A DNA stretch of 48,771 nt from an uncultured Colwellia sp. (GCA_913057925.1 CAJXPG010000009.1:1-48771); one strand, 5' to 3'. Positions 16,200 through 26,159 are shown, numbered from the stretch's first letter. The notes: generated by a model not told the origin, from the sequence alone. Numbers and translations: made by a program.

Positions 16200-17942
16200 A
16201 TGGATAAAGCTATGGCTAAATATATTTTCCCAACACTTTTAACGACTTTCTCTTTGTCGTTATTAAGTGGTTGTGTTACCCAGAGTTATGAAAATAATGA
16301 GCCAATTGTTAAAACCCAAGCGAATCGCGATGAAATGGCTGCAACTCGTGTCTCTCTAGGACTGGGTTACCTAAAAATGGGTGACATGTCTCAAGCCAAA
16401 CTAAACCTTGAAAAAGCCAAAAGATTCTCGCCTAATTTAGTGCAAGTGCATGCCGCTTTTGCTCACTATTATGAAACGGTAGGTGAAGAGACTTTAGCCG
16501 TTGACTCATTCGAGCAGGCATTAACAATAAAAGCAGATAGTGCAGATACTTTAAATAACTACGGTGTTTTCTTATGTCGCCAAGGCAAGGTTGAAGCAGC
16601 AGAAGCGCAGTTTTTAAAGGCAATAGCGGTACCGAGCTACTTGTTAGTATCACAAAGTTATGAAAATTTAGCCTCATGTTATCTTCAGAATGATAACTTT
16701 GAAAAAGCTGAAATGTATTTAGATAAAGCTATTTCTCATAGTCCCAATAGAACGGCAACCTTATTACAAATGGTGCGCTTACAATATGCTATGGGTGACT
16801 ATAAAGAGGGTAAGCGTTATCTACAACGTTTTGAGCGTAACACTCAACGTTTTACCGCCGACTCTTTAGCGTTAGCTTACAAACTATATTGGAAGCTAGG
16901 TCAGCGACGTACGGCAAGTAATTATGCCAATATGCTGGTGAAAATGTACCCGCAGTCGTGGGAAGGCAAGCAATACTTACTCAATGAATTAGAGTTTATT
17001 GAAGCTGATAACTTAGCAAGAAAGTACCAAACGACTCAGAAAGAAAGTAACCGTTTATCAACACCTAGCAGTAACAAGCGTGTGGTGAAGTTATCTCCTA
17101 AGAAATCGTCTAACTCATCTTTCACTAGCAGCAATAAAGCAGATGTCAGTCCAATCTCTGTGACTAAGCAAAGAACTAGTCTACCTAAAGGTGAGTCGAT
17201 AACAGCGGCTACAACTTCAGCAGCAACCTTAGGTGGCAGTGCTATTCAAACCACGGCGTCTGTTGGCTCTTCTGCAGCACTAGTTGGTGCGGCAGCCGTT
17301 GGTGCTAGTGTAGTTAGTCAAGATAATGCGGTTAGTAAAGATAGCGCAGTTAGTAAAGATAGTACTGTTAACAAAGATAGTATGGCTAGCCCAGAGAGTG
17401 CTAGCGATAATGTGGTGCAAGTTAGCACGGAAAGTAGCGCTACTCAGCTAAACAGCTCTACACCGGTTGAGACAACAGAAAAAGAGGTGACTCAAGCGCT
17501 TGTTAGCACTAGCGAGCCAACTTCAACCCAACCTGTACCTGCTAAACGTGACGCGCCATTACCTGAAGCTTTACCGGCTCCTGTACCTGTGGAAGTAGAA
17601 CCGGCAGAAACCGTGATGGTCGCTAAAGAAGACAGTGCCACTAAAGAAGTTGTAGATAACACTAATGCTACACCAGTACCTGTTGAAGAAGTAGCTAAAG
17701 AGTCGACTGATGTTGTTGAGCCTGAAGCTGAGCCTGAAACGGAAAGCGTCACTGAGGTCAATGATGAACCAACGCTTCATACCGTGTCACCGGGTGAGAA
17801 CCTTTACAATATTTCTGTCAAATATAACGTTAAGTTAAAGGCGTTACGTAAGTGGAATAATATTTCTGAAAAAAATAATATCCGTATCGGCGATAAGCTC
17901 TACGTGGTAGATCCCCAAACAGTGAAAAATATTAATGAATAA
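16200..17942 (+). CDS. pilW: PilW/PilF-type TPR lipoprotein fused to a C-terminal LysM domain
   Basis: Type IV pilus biogenesis lipoprotein that pilots the secretin PilQ to the outer membrane. Lipobox LSGC ends a signal peptide beginning MAKYIF. About residues 40-270 form TPR repeats with the PilF-like order (VSLGLGYLKMGDMSQAK, then LNNYGVFLCRQGKVEAAEAQF). Unlike classical PilF (about 250 residues), a 250-residue Ser/Thr/Val/Pro/Glu-rich linker follows, with four 18-bp repeats, then a LysM peptidoglycan-binding module at about 526-576 (HTVSPGENLYNISVKYNV). Start is uncertain: TTG 16191, ATG 16200 or ATG 16212; AAGAGG at 16174-16179 is nearest to the TTG. Its end overlaps rodZ by eight bases, which suggests translational coupling. 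Confidence 0.88.
   Translation: MDKAMAKYIFPTLLTTFSLSLLSGCVTQSYENNEPIVKTQANRDEMAATRVSLGLGYLKMGDMSQAKLNLEKAKRFSPNLVQVHAAFAHYYETVGEETLAVDSFEQALTIKADSADTLNNYGVFLCRQGKVEAAEAQFLKAIAVPSYLLVSQSYENLASCYLQNDNFEKAEMYLDKAISHSPNRTATLLQMVRLQYAMGDYKEGKRYLQRFERNTQRFTADSLALAYKLYWKLGQRRTASNYANMLVKMYPQSWEGKQYLLNELEFIEADNLARKYQTTQKESNRLSTPSSNKRVVKLSPKKSSNSSFTSSNKADVSPISVTKQRTSLPKGESITAATTSAATLGGSAIQTTASVGSSAALVGAAAVGASVVSQDNAVSKDSAVSKDSTVNKDSMASPESASDNVVQVSTESSATQLNSSTPVETTEKEVTQALVSTSEPTSTQPVPAKRDAPLPEALPAPVPVEVEPAETVMVAKEDSATKEVVDNTNATPVPVEEVAKESTDVVEPEAEPETESVTEVNDEPTLHTVSPGENLYNISVKYNVKLKALRKWNNISEKNNIRIGDKLYVVDPQTVKNINE
17313..17384 (+). repeat. Four 18-bp tandem repeats in the PilW linker
   Basis: Units start at 17313, 17331, 17349 and 17367 and follow GTTAGTAAAGATAGtnnn. 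They encode the six-residue repeat V-S/N-K-D-S-x. In-frame repeats of this kind can change copy number by slippage and so vary linker length. Confidence 0.8.
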
Positions 17943-18933
17943 CGAAGCAAGACCTGCACAGAATGCGGGTGATGAGATAAACAGTGACGTAAATGAAGAC
18001 GTGACTGAGTTAAGTGAAGATATTGAAGTAGTAAGTCCTGGTGCTATGTTACGAGATGCGCGTTTAGTGTTATCTTTGTCACAAGAACACATTGCCAGTA
18101 AATTAAATTTCAAAGTAAGTTTGGTTAAAAATATTGAGGACGATATTTTTGATCCTGCCATGCCTACCACATTTAATCGCGGTTATTTAGCGAATTACGC
18201 AAAACTGGTTGCTGTTGATGTTGAAGATATTTTAGCTAGCTATGATGCTCTAGATGCTGCGAGTATTCAGCGCAGTGAAATGTTAAGCTTTTCTAGAGAA
18301 ACAGCAAAGCAAGCAGAGCACAGTCGAGTGATGTGGTTGAGTTACTTTATTGTCGCGGTTTTAATTGGTTTAACTGTTTTATGGTGGCAGCAAGAAAGTA
18401 ACCAGCAAGCAGGTGTGGTTGATGACTCGTCAGCTTCTTTAAGTACTTCAGCACAAAGTAATGAATTAGCTACGCCAGTAGAGCAAGAGCCAAGTGGTTC
18501 AGTGAATAGCTCACAAGTTTCTGATTCAGCTCAAGCAAGTAATGAAAACCTACAAGCGCAAGATGCCGCGGTTATCGAGCAAGTCGTCGTTGCCAATGAT
18601 ACTGCAACACCTGATACAGTAGCATCTGATAATAATGCCACTGACATTAGTGCTGCTGAGAAAAATCAAGCAGAAACGCCTGAAGTGAGCACTGCAGTAT
18701 TTACTTTTAGTGGGGATTGCTGGGTAAATATTTTCGATGCTACCGGTGAACGTATTGCCTGGGGTGTTAAAAAAGCAGGTTATGTGATGACTATTCAAGG
18801 CAAAGCACCGCTTAAAATTACGGTCGGTAAGCCAGAGTTAACCAGTATTGTGTTCAATGGCCAAACGGTAGATATGTCGGCATTTAATGTTGGTAATATC
18901 GCTAAGTTTAATTTGCCAATCATTGCTCAGTAA
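17935..18933 (+). CDS. rodZ: RodZ cytoskeletal protein
   Basis: Membrane protein connecting MreB filaments to the elongasome and needed for rod shape. Residues of about 35-100 form the cytoplasmic helix-turn-helix of the HTH_25 type (GAMLRDARLVLSLSQEHIA, FNRGYLANYAKL) that binds MreB. A single transmembrane helix lies at about 130-152 (MWLSYFIVAVLIGLTVLWW). A Ser/Ala/Gln-rich periplasmic linker follows, and a C-terminal DUF4115 beta domain runs from about 255 to 330 (CWVNIFDATGERIAWGVKKAG). Length of 332 residues is normal. It starts inside the end of pilW and lies just before ispG, the standard order in Gammaproteobacteria. Confidence 0.96.
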   Translation: MNNEARPAQNAGDEINSDVNEDVTELSEDIEVVSPGAMLRDARLVLSLSQEHIASKLNFKVSLVKNIEDDIFDPAMPTTFNRGYLANYAKLVAVDVEDILASYDALDAASIQRSEMLSFSRETAKQAEHSRVMWLSYFIVAVLIGLTVLWWQQESNQQAGVVDDSSASLSTSAQSNELATPVEQEPSGSVNSSQVSDSAQASNENLQAQDAAVIEQVVVANDTATPDTVASDNNATDISAAEKNQAETPEVSTAVFTFSGDCWVNIFDATGERIAWGVKKAGYVMTIQGKAPLKITVGKPELTSIVFNGQTVDMSAFNVGNIAKFNLPIIAQ

Positions 18934-18973
18934 AGTTTAAGTTAGTTTAATAGCATTTAAATAAAGATAAATT

Positions 18974-20104
18974 ATGTTTAAAGAATCTCCAATTATTCGT
19001 CGTAAATCTCGTCAAATTATGGTCGGCAACGTACCCGTTGGTGGCGATGCACCGATTACTGTGCAGTCAATGACAAATACATTAACCACAGATGTTGCGG
19101 CAACCGTTGCCCAAATTAAGTCTTTAGAGGCTGTTGGCGCTGACATTGTGCGAGTAAGCGTACCAACAATGGACGCCGCCGAAGCTTTTCGAGAAATTAA
19201 AAAGCAAGTTAACGTGCCACTTGTCACTGATATTCACTTTGATTATCGCATTGCACTCAAAGTAGCTGAGTATGGCGCTGATTGTTTACGCATTAACCCA
19301 GGCAATATAGGTCGAGAAGATCGTGTACGTAGTGTGGTTGAATGTGCGCGTGATATGAATATTCCTATTCGAATTGGTGTTAATGGCGGTTCGTTAGAAA
19401 AAGATATTCAAGAGAAATTTACTGAGCCAACGCCTGAAGCTTTGCTAGAATCGGCGATGCGACATGTTGATATTCTTGACCGTTTGAATTTCGATCAGTT
19501 TAAAGTCAGTGTTAAAGCTTCCGATGTTTTCCTAGCGGTAGAGTCTTACCGTTTACTGGCCAAACAAATTGATAACCCATTGCATTTAGGTATTACTGAG
19601 GCCGGCGGTTTACGCTCTGGTGCGGTTAAATCGTCGGTTGGTTTAGGTATGTTATTGTCTGAAGGCATTGGTGATACCTTGCGTGTTTCTTTGGCAGCGG
19701 ATCCTGTTGAAGAAATTAAAGTGGGCTTTGATATTTTGAAGTCACTTAAACTACGCAGCCGAGGTATTAATTTAATTGCTTGTCCAAGTTGTTCACGCCA
19801 AGAGTTTGATGTGGTTTCAACTGTTAATGCCTTAGAACAACGCATTGAAGACATTATGACGCCAATGGATGTTTCAATTATTGGTTGTATTGTTAATGGC
19901 CCAGGTGAAGCAATGGTTTCTGATCTTGGCTTAACCGGCAGTAGCAAAAAAAGTGGCTTCTATCTGGATGGTGTTCGCCAAAAAGAACGTTTTGATAATA
20001 ACGATTTGGTTGACCAACTTGAGCAACGTATCCGTGCCAAAGCGCATTCAATGAGTGAACGCTTAGATGAAAAAAATAGAATTGATATTAAAACTGAAGA
20101 TTAA
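18974..20104 (+). CDS. ispG: 4-hydroxy-3-methylbut-2-enyl diphosphate synthase (flavodoxin)
   Basis: Penultimate MEP-pathway enzyme, reducing MEcPP to HMBPP with a 4Fe-4S cluster; supplies isoprenoids for quinones and undecaprenyl carriers. N-terminal TIM barrel begins [20 protein letters not shown]. Cluster cysteines are in [11 protein letters not shown] and [10 protein letters not shown] near the C-terminus. Length of 376 residues matches the bacterial short form. It follows rodZ by 40 bases and is probably co-transcribed with it. Confidence 0.98.
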   Translation: MFKESPIIRRKSRQIMVGNVPVGGDAPITVQSMTNTLTTDVAATVAQIKSLEAVGADIVRVSVPTMDAAEAFREIKKQVNVPLVTDIHFDYRIALKVAEYGADCLRINPGNIGREDRVRSVVECARDMNIPIRIGVNGGSLEKDIQEKFTEPTPEALLESAMRHVDILDRLNFDQFKVSVKASDVFLAVESYRLLAKQIDNPLHLGITEAGGLRSGAVKSSVGLGMLLSEGIGDTLRVSLAADPVEEIKVGFDILKSLKLRSRGINLIACPSCSRQEFDVVSTVNALEQRIEDIMTPMDVSIIGCIVNGPGEAMVSDLGLTGSSKKSGFYLDGVRQKERFDNNDLVDQLEQRIRAKAHSMSERLDEKNRIDIKTED

Positions 20105-20183
20105 CCAGTAATAAGATATCAATGGCAGGCGCACTTACCCTAAAGCTAAATTTACCGTGGTTTATTCACTAAGCAATATTAGG

Positions 20184-20199
20184 TATACTGCGCGCTGCG
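20184..20199 (+). promoter_or_regulatory. Possible hisS promoter -10 with GC-rich discriminator
   Basis: TATACT at 20184-20189 is followed by GCGCGCTGCG. Such GC-rich discriminators are typical of promoters under stringent (ppGpp) control, fitting a translation gene. The -35 region (20161-20166, TTTATT) is weak. A small hairpin CACTAA-TCGC-TTAGTG lies in the leader at 20238-20253. Confidence 0.4.
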
Positions 20200-20279
20200 T
20201 AAATTTAACACAAAATTATAATACTAAGTCGATTCATCACTAATCGCTTAGTGAAAAGATATGAAAGAGAGAACCCTCC

Positions 20280-21566
20280 GTGGCTAAACAAAAGGCTCTA
20301 CAAGCAATTCGCGGCATGAATGATTGCCTCCCAAGTGAAACAAACATTTGGCAAATGGTTGAAGGCGTATTACGCCGCGTTGCCAGTAATTATGGCTTTG
20401 CTGAAATTCGCATGCCGATTGTTGAGTCAACAGCACTTTTTAAACGCGGTATTGGTGAAGTAACCGATATCGTTGAAAAAGAAATGTACACGTTTGATGA
20501 TTTAAACGGTGATAGCTTAACCTTGCGTCCAGAAGGCACGGCGAGTTGTGTTCGTGCAGGTAACCAACACGGGTTACTTTACAACCAAGAACAACGTCTT
20601 TGGTATATGGGACCAATGTTTCGTCATGAGAGACCGCAAAAAGGTCGTTATCGTCAATTCCATCAATTCGGCCTAGAAGCCTTTGGTGTAGCGACTCCTG
20701 ATATTGATGCTGAAATTATTTTACTCACCGCACGATTATGGCGGGAACTTGGCATCAATGAATTTGTCACACTAGAGTTGAATTCATTAGGCTCTAATGA
20801 AGAACGAGCAAATTACCGAGAAGCATTAATTGCTTACTTGGTTGAACATGAGTCGTTACTTGACGAAGATTCAAAGCGTAGAATGCATACTAATCCGCTG
20901 AGAGTCTTAGACAGTAAAAACCCACAAGTTCAAGAAGCTTTAGTTAACGCACCTAAGTTATCTGATCATTTTGGTGAAGAAACTCAAGCGCATTTTGATA
21001 CCTTATGTGCACGTTTAGACGCTGCGGATATTAAATATGTGTTGAATGAACGTTTAGTTCGCGGCTTAGATTATTATAACCGTACTGTATTTGAATGGGT
21101 AACAGACAGTTTAGGCGCACAAGGTACTATCTGTGCCGGTGGTCGTTATGATGGTCTAGTTGAACAACTTGGCGGTAAAGCGACACCAGCATTTGGTTTT
21201 GCTTTGGGCATTGAGCGTTTAGTGTTAATGCTAACAGAGTTAGAAAAAGTAACGGATATTCGTGGGCAAGTTGATGCCTATGTCGTTATCTTAGGTGATG
21301 ATGCGCAAGTTGCTGCTAACAAACTCGCTGAGCAATGGCGTGACCAAGTTACGGATATTCGTTTGCAGTGTCACTGTGGTGGTGGCAATATGAAAAAACA
21401 ATTAAAGCGTGCTGATAAATCAGGTGCTCAAGTTGCCTTAATACTTGGCGACAATGAAATAACGGAGCAGAAGGTAATGGTTAAATACCTTCGCGGCCAA
21501 CAAGAACAACAAAGCTTGGATTTTTCACAAATCCCAAGTTTACTAACAGATTTAATTAAAGGATAA
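20280..21566 (+). CDS. hisS: Histidyl-tRNA synthetase
   Basis: Class II aminoacyl-tRNA synthetase charging tRNA-His. Start is GTG at 20280 with AAGAGAG eight bases upstream; the protein begins [17 protein letters not shown] as in relatives. Class II motif 2 is seen at [18 protein letters not shown]. The histidine-specific blocks [15 protein letters not shown] and [14 protein letters not shown] follow, then the anticodon-binding domain over about the last 100 residues. Length of 428 residues is normal. It is followed four bases later by yfgM. Confidence 0.98.
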   Translation: MAKQKALQAIRGMNDCLPSETNIWQMVEGVLRRVASNYGFAEIRMPIVESTALFKRGIGEVTDIVEKEMYTFDDLNGDSLTLRPEGTASCVRAGNQHGLLYNQEQRLWYMGPMFRHERPQKGRYRQFHQFGLEAFGVATPDIDAEIILLTARLWRELGINEFVTLELNSLGSNEERANYREALIAYLVEHESLLDEDSKRRMHTNPLRVLDSKNPQVQEALVNAPKLSDHFGEETQAHFDTLCARLDAADIKYVLNERLVRGLDYYNRTVFEWVTDSLGAQGTICAGGRYDGLVEQLGGKATPAFGFALGIERLVLMLTELEKVTDIRGQVDAYVVILGDDAQVAANKLAEQWRDQVTDIRLQCHCGGGNMKKQLKRADKSGAQVALILGDNEITEQKVMVKYLRGQQEQQSLDFSQIPSLLTDLIKG

Positions 21567-21570
21567 AGTA

Positions 21571-22239
21571 GTGGAAGTTTATCAAACAGAAGAACAACAA
21601 GTAGAAGCAATTAAAGGTTACTGGGCACAAAATGGTAATACCATTATTGCGGGGATTGCCTTAGGTTTTGCCGGTTTTATTGGTTTTAACCTTTATCAAG
21701 ATAATCAGCTAGAGCAAGAGTTAGCGGTTTCTGATAGTTACCAAACATTAATTGAGCAAAGCACTAAAGATGCCGAAGCTTTTACCGAAAATGGTGAAAA
21801 GTTTATCAGTGAAAACGGCAGCAATAGCTATGTTGCCCTTACAGCACTAGCATTAGCCAAAGAAGCTGCTACGCATAAAGACTGGCCACAAGTGCAAAAG
21901 CAATTAACCAAGGCGCTTGAAACAGCACCTACCGAAGGTATTAAAGCCATTGCTAGCTTACGTTTAGCACGTGTACAAGTTCAGCTTGAGCAATACACTG
22001 AAGCATTAGCAACACTAAATGGTAACCTACCTGAGTCGTTTACCGCTGCTATTGAAGAAATCAAGGGTGATGCCTACTTACAACAAGGTAAAGTTGACCT
22101 TGCACGTAATGCATACCAAGCGGCTATTGCTGCCGATGGTATGGCGACTAGCCCAAGCTTACAAATTAAACTAGATGATTTGGCACAAGTTAGCGCTTTG
22201 CCGGTTAGTTCTGAAGTTGCTCCAACAGATAAAAACTAG
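21571..22239 (+). CDS. yfgM: YfgM, SecYEG-associated periplasmic TPR protein
   Basis: Ancillary subunit of the SecYEG translocon that helps hand over secreted proteins to periplasmic chaperones. One N-terminal membrane helix (about residues 23-42, TIIAGIALGFAGFIGFNLYQ) anchors a periplasmic TPR-like domain. The start MEVYQTEEQQVEAIKGYWAQNG is typical of the family. GTG start at 21571 with AAAGGA upstream; only four bases after hisS, so co-translated with it. Length of 222 residues is near that of the E. coli protein. It lies before bamB as usual, linking export with outer-membrane assembly. Confidence 0.94.
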   Translation: MEVYQTEEQQVEAIKGYWAQNGNTIIAGIALGFAGFIGFNLYQDNQLEQELAVSDSYQTLIEQSTKDAEAFTENGEKFISENGSNSYVALTALALAKEAATHKDWPQVQKQLTKALETAPTEGIKAIASLRLARVQVQLEQYTEALATLNGNLPESFTAAIEEIKGDAYLQQGKVDLARNAYQAAIAADGMATSPSLQIKLDDLAQVSALPVSSEVAPTDKN

Positions 22240-22283
22240 AAATTTTTCTGTGCAATGCGTTTAATTTGTTAACAAGGCAATCT

Positions 22284-23528
22284 ATGCGATATTTTTATAA
22301 AAATGTGGTTAATGGTTTAAATACCAAAAAAGTACTGGCCATTATCTTACTATCATCAAGCTTATTTGCTTGTTCTTCTAATGATGATGAAGATCCCGCA
22401 ACTAAGGTTGCAGAGCTGACTGAGTTAGAAAATGCTTTTGACGTTGAAGTTAAGTGGGATAGCAGTGTTGGCGGAGGCGTTAGTGATTACTTTTCACGTA
22501 TAAAACCTATCGTCGCTTACAATAAAGTTTATAGTGCAAGCCGCATGGGTGATGTTGTTGCTTTTGATAAAGAAAGTGGCAAAAAAGTATGGCAAGCAGA
22601 CTTAAGTGATATCGAAGATAAGCGCAGCTTTTGGGATAGCCGTATTTCAGCGTTAGTTGCTGGTGGTCCAATTGCTGGTCTGAATAAGGTGTTTTTAGGC
22701 ACGGAAAATGGTGAAATCTTTGCCTTAGACGCTGAAACAGGTGAGCTTGTATGGCAAGCCAAGATTAAAGGTGAAGTTATTACTGCACCTGCTATTGATT
22801 CTGGCATTTTAGTGGTTAACTCTGCTTCAGGAATTCTTAAAGCTTTTAATGCCGAAACAGGTGAAGAGCTGTGGAAAGCTGAACAAGATGTCCCAGCGTT
22901 AACCTTACGTGGTATCAGTACACCGGTAATTGCCTCTGGTGGCGTTATCGTTGGCTCAGGTAAAGGCGAAGTTGGCGTATATATTTTAGAAAAAGGTCAA
23001 CAAGGCTGGACTACTGAAGTCGGTGAAGCAACTGGTTCAACAGAATTACAACGTGTAATTGATGTTGACTCTGCTCCTGTTATTTTTGGTGATAAAGTTT
23101 ATGCGATTTCTGCACGCGGTAATTTAGTTGCTATCGAATTAAAGTCAGGAAGGATTTTATGGAAGCGTCAGTACTCTTCATATAGACAAATCGCCGTTCA
23201 TCGTAATGATATTTTTATCACTAACACCAGTGGTCATATCTACGCACTAAATCGCGTAAACGGTATTGAGCGTTGGAGTAACTTAGATTTATCAAATCGA
23301 GGTGTGACCGGTCCTGCCGTTGTTGATAAATATATAGTGGTTGGTGACTTTGAAGGGTATTTACACTGGTTAGATCAAGAGACCGGTGAAATTGTTTCTC
23401 GCTATGAGTTAGACAGTAGTGGAATACACTCTACACCTACCGTGGTTGATGATGTTATCTATAGCCAATCTCGCGATGGCGATATCGAAGTTATCATTAC
23501 TCCGAAAATTATAAGTGCGGCTCAATAG
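22284..23528 (+). CDS. bamB: BamB, outer-membrane assembly lipoprotein
   Basis: Beta-propeller lipoprotein of the BAM complex that inserts beta-barrels into the outer membrane. Signal peptide and lipobox LFAC are near residue 30. The remainder consists of PQQ-like/WD-type repeats such as GKKVWQADLSD, GELVWQAKIKGEVITAPAI and GIERWSNLDLS, giving the eight-bladed propeller. I chose the ATG at 22284, with AAGG before it, over an in-frame TTG upstream. Length of 414 residues is slightly longer than E. coli BamB because of a longer N-terminus. A strong terminator follows. Confidence 0.95.
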   Translation: MRYFYKNVVNGLNTKKVLAIILLSSSLFACSSNDDEDPATKVAELTELENAFDVEVKWDSSVGGGVSDYFSRIKPIVAYNKVYSASRMGDVVAFDKESGKKVWQADLSDIEDKRSFWDSRISALVAGGPIAGLNKVFLGTENGEIFALDAETGELVWQAKIKGEVITAPAIDSGILVVNSASGILKAFNAETGEELWKAEQDVPALTLRGISTPVIASGGVIVGSGKGEVGVYILEKGQQGWTTEVGEATGSTELQRVIDVDSAPVIFGDKVYAISARGNLVAIELKSGRILWKRQYSSYRQIAVHRNDIFITNTSGHIYALNRVNGIERWSNLDLSNRGVTGPAVVDKYIVVGDFEGYLHWLDQETGEIVSRYELDSSGIHSTPTVVDDVIYSQSRDGDIEVIITPKIISAAQ

Positions 23529-23579
23529 TTTGCACTGTTTTTAGCTGCTTCTTTTTATTAAAAAGCGTCTAAAATTAAT

Positions 23580-23623
23580 AACGGCTCCTATGCAAAGTGC
23601 ATTAGGAGCCGTTGCTTGTTTTT
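23580..23623 (+). terminator. Rho-independent terminator between bamB and der
   Basis: An 11-bp perfect stem AACGGCTCCTA / TAGGAGCCGTT with a 12-base loop is followed by GCTTGTTTTT. It ends the hisS-yfgM-bamB transcript, so der is likely to have its own promoter. Confidence 0.85.
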
Positions 23624-23737
23624 AGCAGTATCAATTTTTATAAGTTGCCGTTACGTTAACTTATTCATGATATGTAGTTTTTATTAGTTTGAAAGTCATG
23701 CATTACTCGCTTGCATGATGAATTTTTTGAGGTGCTC

Positions 23738-25222
23738 ATGCTCCCTGTAGTTGCTCTAGTTGGTCGTCCTAATGTTGGAAAATCAACGTTATTTAATCGT
23801 TTAACCCGTAGTCGAGATGCACTTGTTGCCGATTACCCAGGTTTAACTCGTGATCGTCAATATGGACAAGCGGAAGTAGAAGAACATCCGTTTATTGTTA
23901 TCGATACTGGTGGTATTAATGGTGATGAGCAAGGCATCGACTTATTGATGGCTGAGCAATCGTTAATGGCGGTTGATGAAGCAGATGCAATCCTTTTCTT
24001 AGTGGATGCTAGAGATGGCCTTACTGCCGCGGATCATGGTATCGCTGATTACTTACGTAAGCAGAATAAAAAAGTCTTCTTAGTTGCCAATAAAATTGAT
24101 GGTATAGATGGTGACTCTGCCGTTGCTGAATTTTATTCATTAGGTTTAGGTGAGCATGTTCATCAAATAGCTGCTGCGCATGGTCGTGGTGTTACCCAAC
24201 TATTAACATTAGCACTAACACCTCATATTGAAGCGTTAGCCAATCCTCAGCCGACTGCTGAAGCCGGTGAAAATGATGAATTTTCTGAAGACTTTGACAG
24301 TGAGCTTTCTGAAGAGCAACTTGCTAAGCAGCTAGATGAAGCACCACAAGAAAATGATAAAATAAAACTCGCTATTATTGGTCGTCCTAATGTGGGTAAG
24401 TCAACACTGACTAACCGTATTTTAGGGGAAGAGCGAGTCGTTGTTTATGATATGCCAGGTACAACACGTGATAGTGTTTATATTCCGATGGAGCGTAATG
24501 GTCGTGAATATACTTTAATCGATACCGCAGGTATTCGTCGTCGCAAAAACGTCACTGATGTGGTTGAGAAATACTCTGTTATTAAAACCCTAAGAGCGAT
24601 TGAAGATGCTAACGTTTGTTTACTTATCATTGATGCCCAAGAAGGTATTAGTGATCAAGACTTAAGCTTACTTGGCTTTATCCTTGAAGCCGGTCGTTCA
24701 CTGGTCTTAGCGGTTAATAAGTGGGATGGTCTAGAAGAGCATGAGAAAGATCGAATTAAGACTGAGTTAGATAGACGCTTAGGCTTTATTGATTTTGCAC
24801 GTATTCACTTTATCTCGGCATTACATGGCACCGGTGTAGGTCACTTATACGAATCTGTAGAAGAAGCATTTGTTTCGGCAACTAAGCGTATTTCTACGGC
24901 GATGGTAACGAAGATTTTAGATATGGCTGCTTTTGATCACCAGCCGCCAATGTACCAAGGGCGTCGCATTAAACTTAAGTATGCGCATGCCGGTGGTTAT
25001 AACCCACCAATTATCATTATTCACGGTAACTTGGCTAAGAAATTACCGATGTCTTATAAGCGTTACTTAATGAACTACTACCGTAAGTCTTTAAAGATGA
25101 TGGGTACACCGATACGTATCCAATTTAGAGAAACATCAAACCCATTTGCTGGTAAGAAAAAACTTACTTATACCGAGCAAAAGAAAATCGCCAGAGCAAC
25201 TCAAGGTTACAAAAAAGATTAA
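23738..25222 (+). CDS. der: Der (EngA) tandem GTPase
   Basis: Essential GTPase for maturation of the 50S ribosomal subunit. Two G domains are visible: the first begins [15 protein letters not shown] with DTGG and NKID further on; the second begins [15 protein letters not shown] with DTAG and NKWD. They are separated by an acidic linker at about residues 175-205, and a C-terminal KH-like domain carries [20 protein letters not shown]. Length 494 residues. ATG at 23738 is chosen because GAGG lies five bases upstream and the first G domain begins immediately. It follows bamB in the usual order. Confidence 0.98.
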   Translation: MLPVVALVGRPNVGKSTLFNRLTRSRDALVADYPGLTRDRQYGQAEVEEHPFIVIDTGGINGDEQGIDLLMAEQSLMAVDEADAILFLVDARDGLTAADHGIADYLRKQNKKVFLVANKIDGIDGDSAVAEFYSLGLGEHVHQIAAAHGRGVTQLLTLALTPHIEALANPQPTAEAGENDEFSEDFDSELSEEQLAKQLDEAPQENDKIKLAIIGRPNVGKSTLTNRILGEERVVVYDMPGTTRDSVYIPMERNGREYTLIDTAGIRRRKNVTDVVEKYSVIKTLRAIEDANVCLLIIDAQEGISDQDLSLLGFILEAGRSLVLAVNKWDGLEEHEKDRIKTELDRRLGFIDFARIHFISALHGTGVGHLYESVEEAFVSATKRISTAMVTKILDMAAFDHQPPMYQGRRIKLKYAHAGGYNPPIIIIHGNLAKKLPMSYKRYLMNYYRKSLKMMGTPIRIQFRETSNPFAGKKKLTYTEQKKIARATQGYKKD

Positions 25223-25230
25223 GCTTTTTC

Positions 25231-25265
25231 GCAACTTGCCAACAGGCGGCAAGTTGCAATCTTTG
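25231..25265 (+). terminator. Hairpin after der, probable terminator
   Basis: Perfect 10-bp GC-rich stem GCAACTTGCC / GGCAAGTTGC with loop AACAGGC. The downstream T-tract is interrupted (AATCTTTGCTTTATTT), so efficiency may be moderate. Confidence 0.65.
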
Positions 25266-25289
25266 CTTTATTTGACTAAGGTAACAAGC

Positions 25290-25325
25290 ATGAATAACGT
25301 TTTGAAAATAGAATTTCATGACTGA
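25290..25325 (+). CDS. Short leader ORF overlapping the PilZ gene start
   Basis: An 11-codon ORF (MNNVLKIEFHD, stop TGA at 25323-25325) has a good ribosome-binding site: AAGG at 25278-25281, eight bases before its ATG. Its stop overlaps the start of the PilZ gene by eight bases. The PilZ ATG has no Shine-Dalgarno sequence of its own, and its frame is closed by a TAG at 25309, so translation of the PilZ gene may depend on this leader. Not proven to be expressed. Confidence 0.4.
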   Translation: MNNVLKIEFHD

Positions 25326-25998
25326 TAAACCCATTGTAATTGATACCGCTAATCCTCCCTCTCGCAGTCTTGCTTTCTTAAAAGCAGGTGCGCCAATTAC
25401 CATTGATATTTCAACACCCGCCGGACAAAAAAGAAAATTTAGAACCTATTATATTGGCCACCTACCTAAAAAGTATGTGCTGATTGAATTTCCTGAAGCC
25501 TCAAAGTTAGGTAACTTTTCTCAGTACATTGGACAAGGGACTGTGATCACCGTTAGGGGCTTAATAGAAGGGAGAGACGGCGCCGCCGTTGCTTTTGTTA
25601 GTAACGTTAGGCAAACCTTGCAAATTCCGTCACGAATCATGGTACTGGATATACCTAACACGGTTACCTTTCAACAACTACGCTCTTCAGTTCGCATTGA
25701 CACTCACCTACCAGTAAAAGTAAAAATAGACGAGGTCTATTGGCAAGCGAATGTTAGCAACTTATCAATTGATGGTGGGCAATTAGATATTATTAATGGC
25801 GAGAAGTTAGTCTTAGCTGAAGATAAAGGTATTGAATTAGTTGTAGAGCAAGAGGAAGGCGAAAGCAGCATTAAACTCAATGCAACCATTTGCAATATTA
25901 AGCAGCAAATTGATGGCGTGTCTTTTGGCGTTAAATTCAATCAAGTCAATAAAAAGCAAGTAATTGAAATTTTATATGAAGCACTCGCTCAACAATAG
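25318..25998 (+). CDS. PilZ-domain protein, YcgR-like c-di-GMP receptor
   Basis: Probable cyclic di-GMP effector of 226 residues. The N-terminal half resembles the YcgR-N (flagellar brake) beta domain. The PilZ domain begins at about residue 117; its c-di-GMP-binding signature is complete, with LRSSVRID giving RxxxR and NLSIDGG giving the (D/N)xSxxG motif. No signal peptide or membrane segment, so cytoplasmic. The start at 25318 is fixed by an in-frame stop nine bases upstream but lacks a Shine-Dalgarno sequence; an 11-codon leader ORF overlaps it. Which output it controls (flagella, pili or exopolysaccharide) cannot be told. Confidence 0.88.
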   Translation: MTDKPIVIDTANPPSRSLAFLKAGAPITIDISTPAGQKRKFRTYYIGHLPKKYVLIEFPEASKLGNFSQYIGQGTVITVRGLIEGRDGAAVAFVSNVRQTLQIPSRIMVLDIPNTVTFQQLRSSVRIDTHLPVKVKIDEVYWQANVSNLSIDGGQLDIINGEKLVLAEDKGIELVVEQEEGESSIKLNATICNIKQQIDGVSFGVKFNQVNKKQVIEILYEALAQQ

Positions 25999-26159
25999 AC
26001 TGCTGGTTATTAAGCTTTATCATCATTAAGTATTATCAGTCAGTGTTATCACTCAGTACTTTCAACCTAACGTCATTGAAAAGCGAGTTAAACACACACT
26101 ATCTCTACATTCCACGATATTTTCGTTCACACTACTTTTCATTGACACAACTTTTTGAT

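Noticed and set aside
17492..17780. Two reverse-strand frames in the PilW linker
   Set aside because: Low-complexity Ser/Thr/Val reading of the repetitive linker; no ribosome-binding site or family resemblance.
18975..19227. Reverse-strand frames opposite ispG, guaB, guaA and other conserved genes
   Set aside because: All are antisense shadows of strongly conserved proteins and lack family features.
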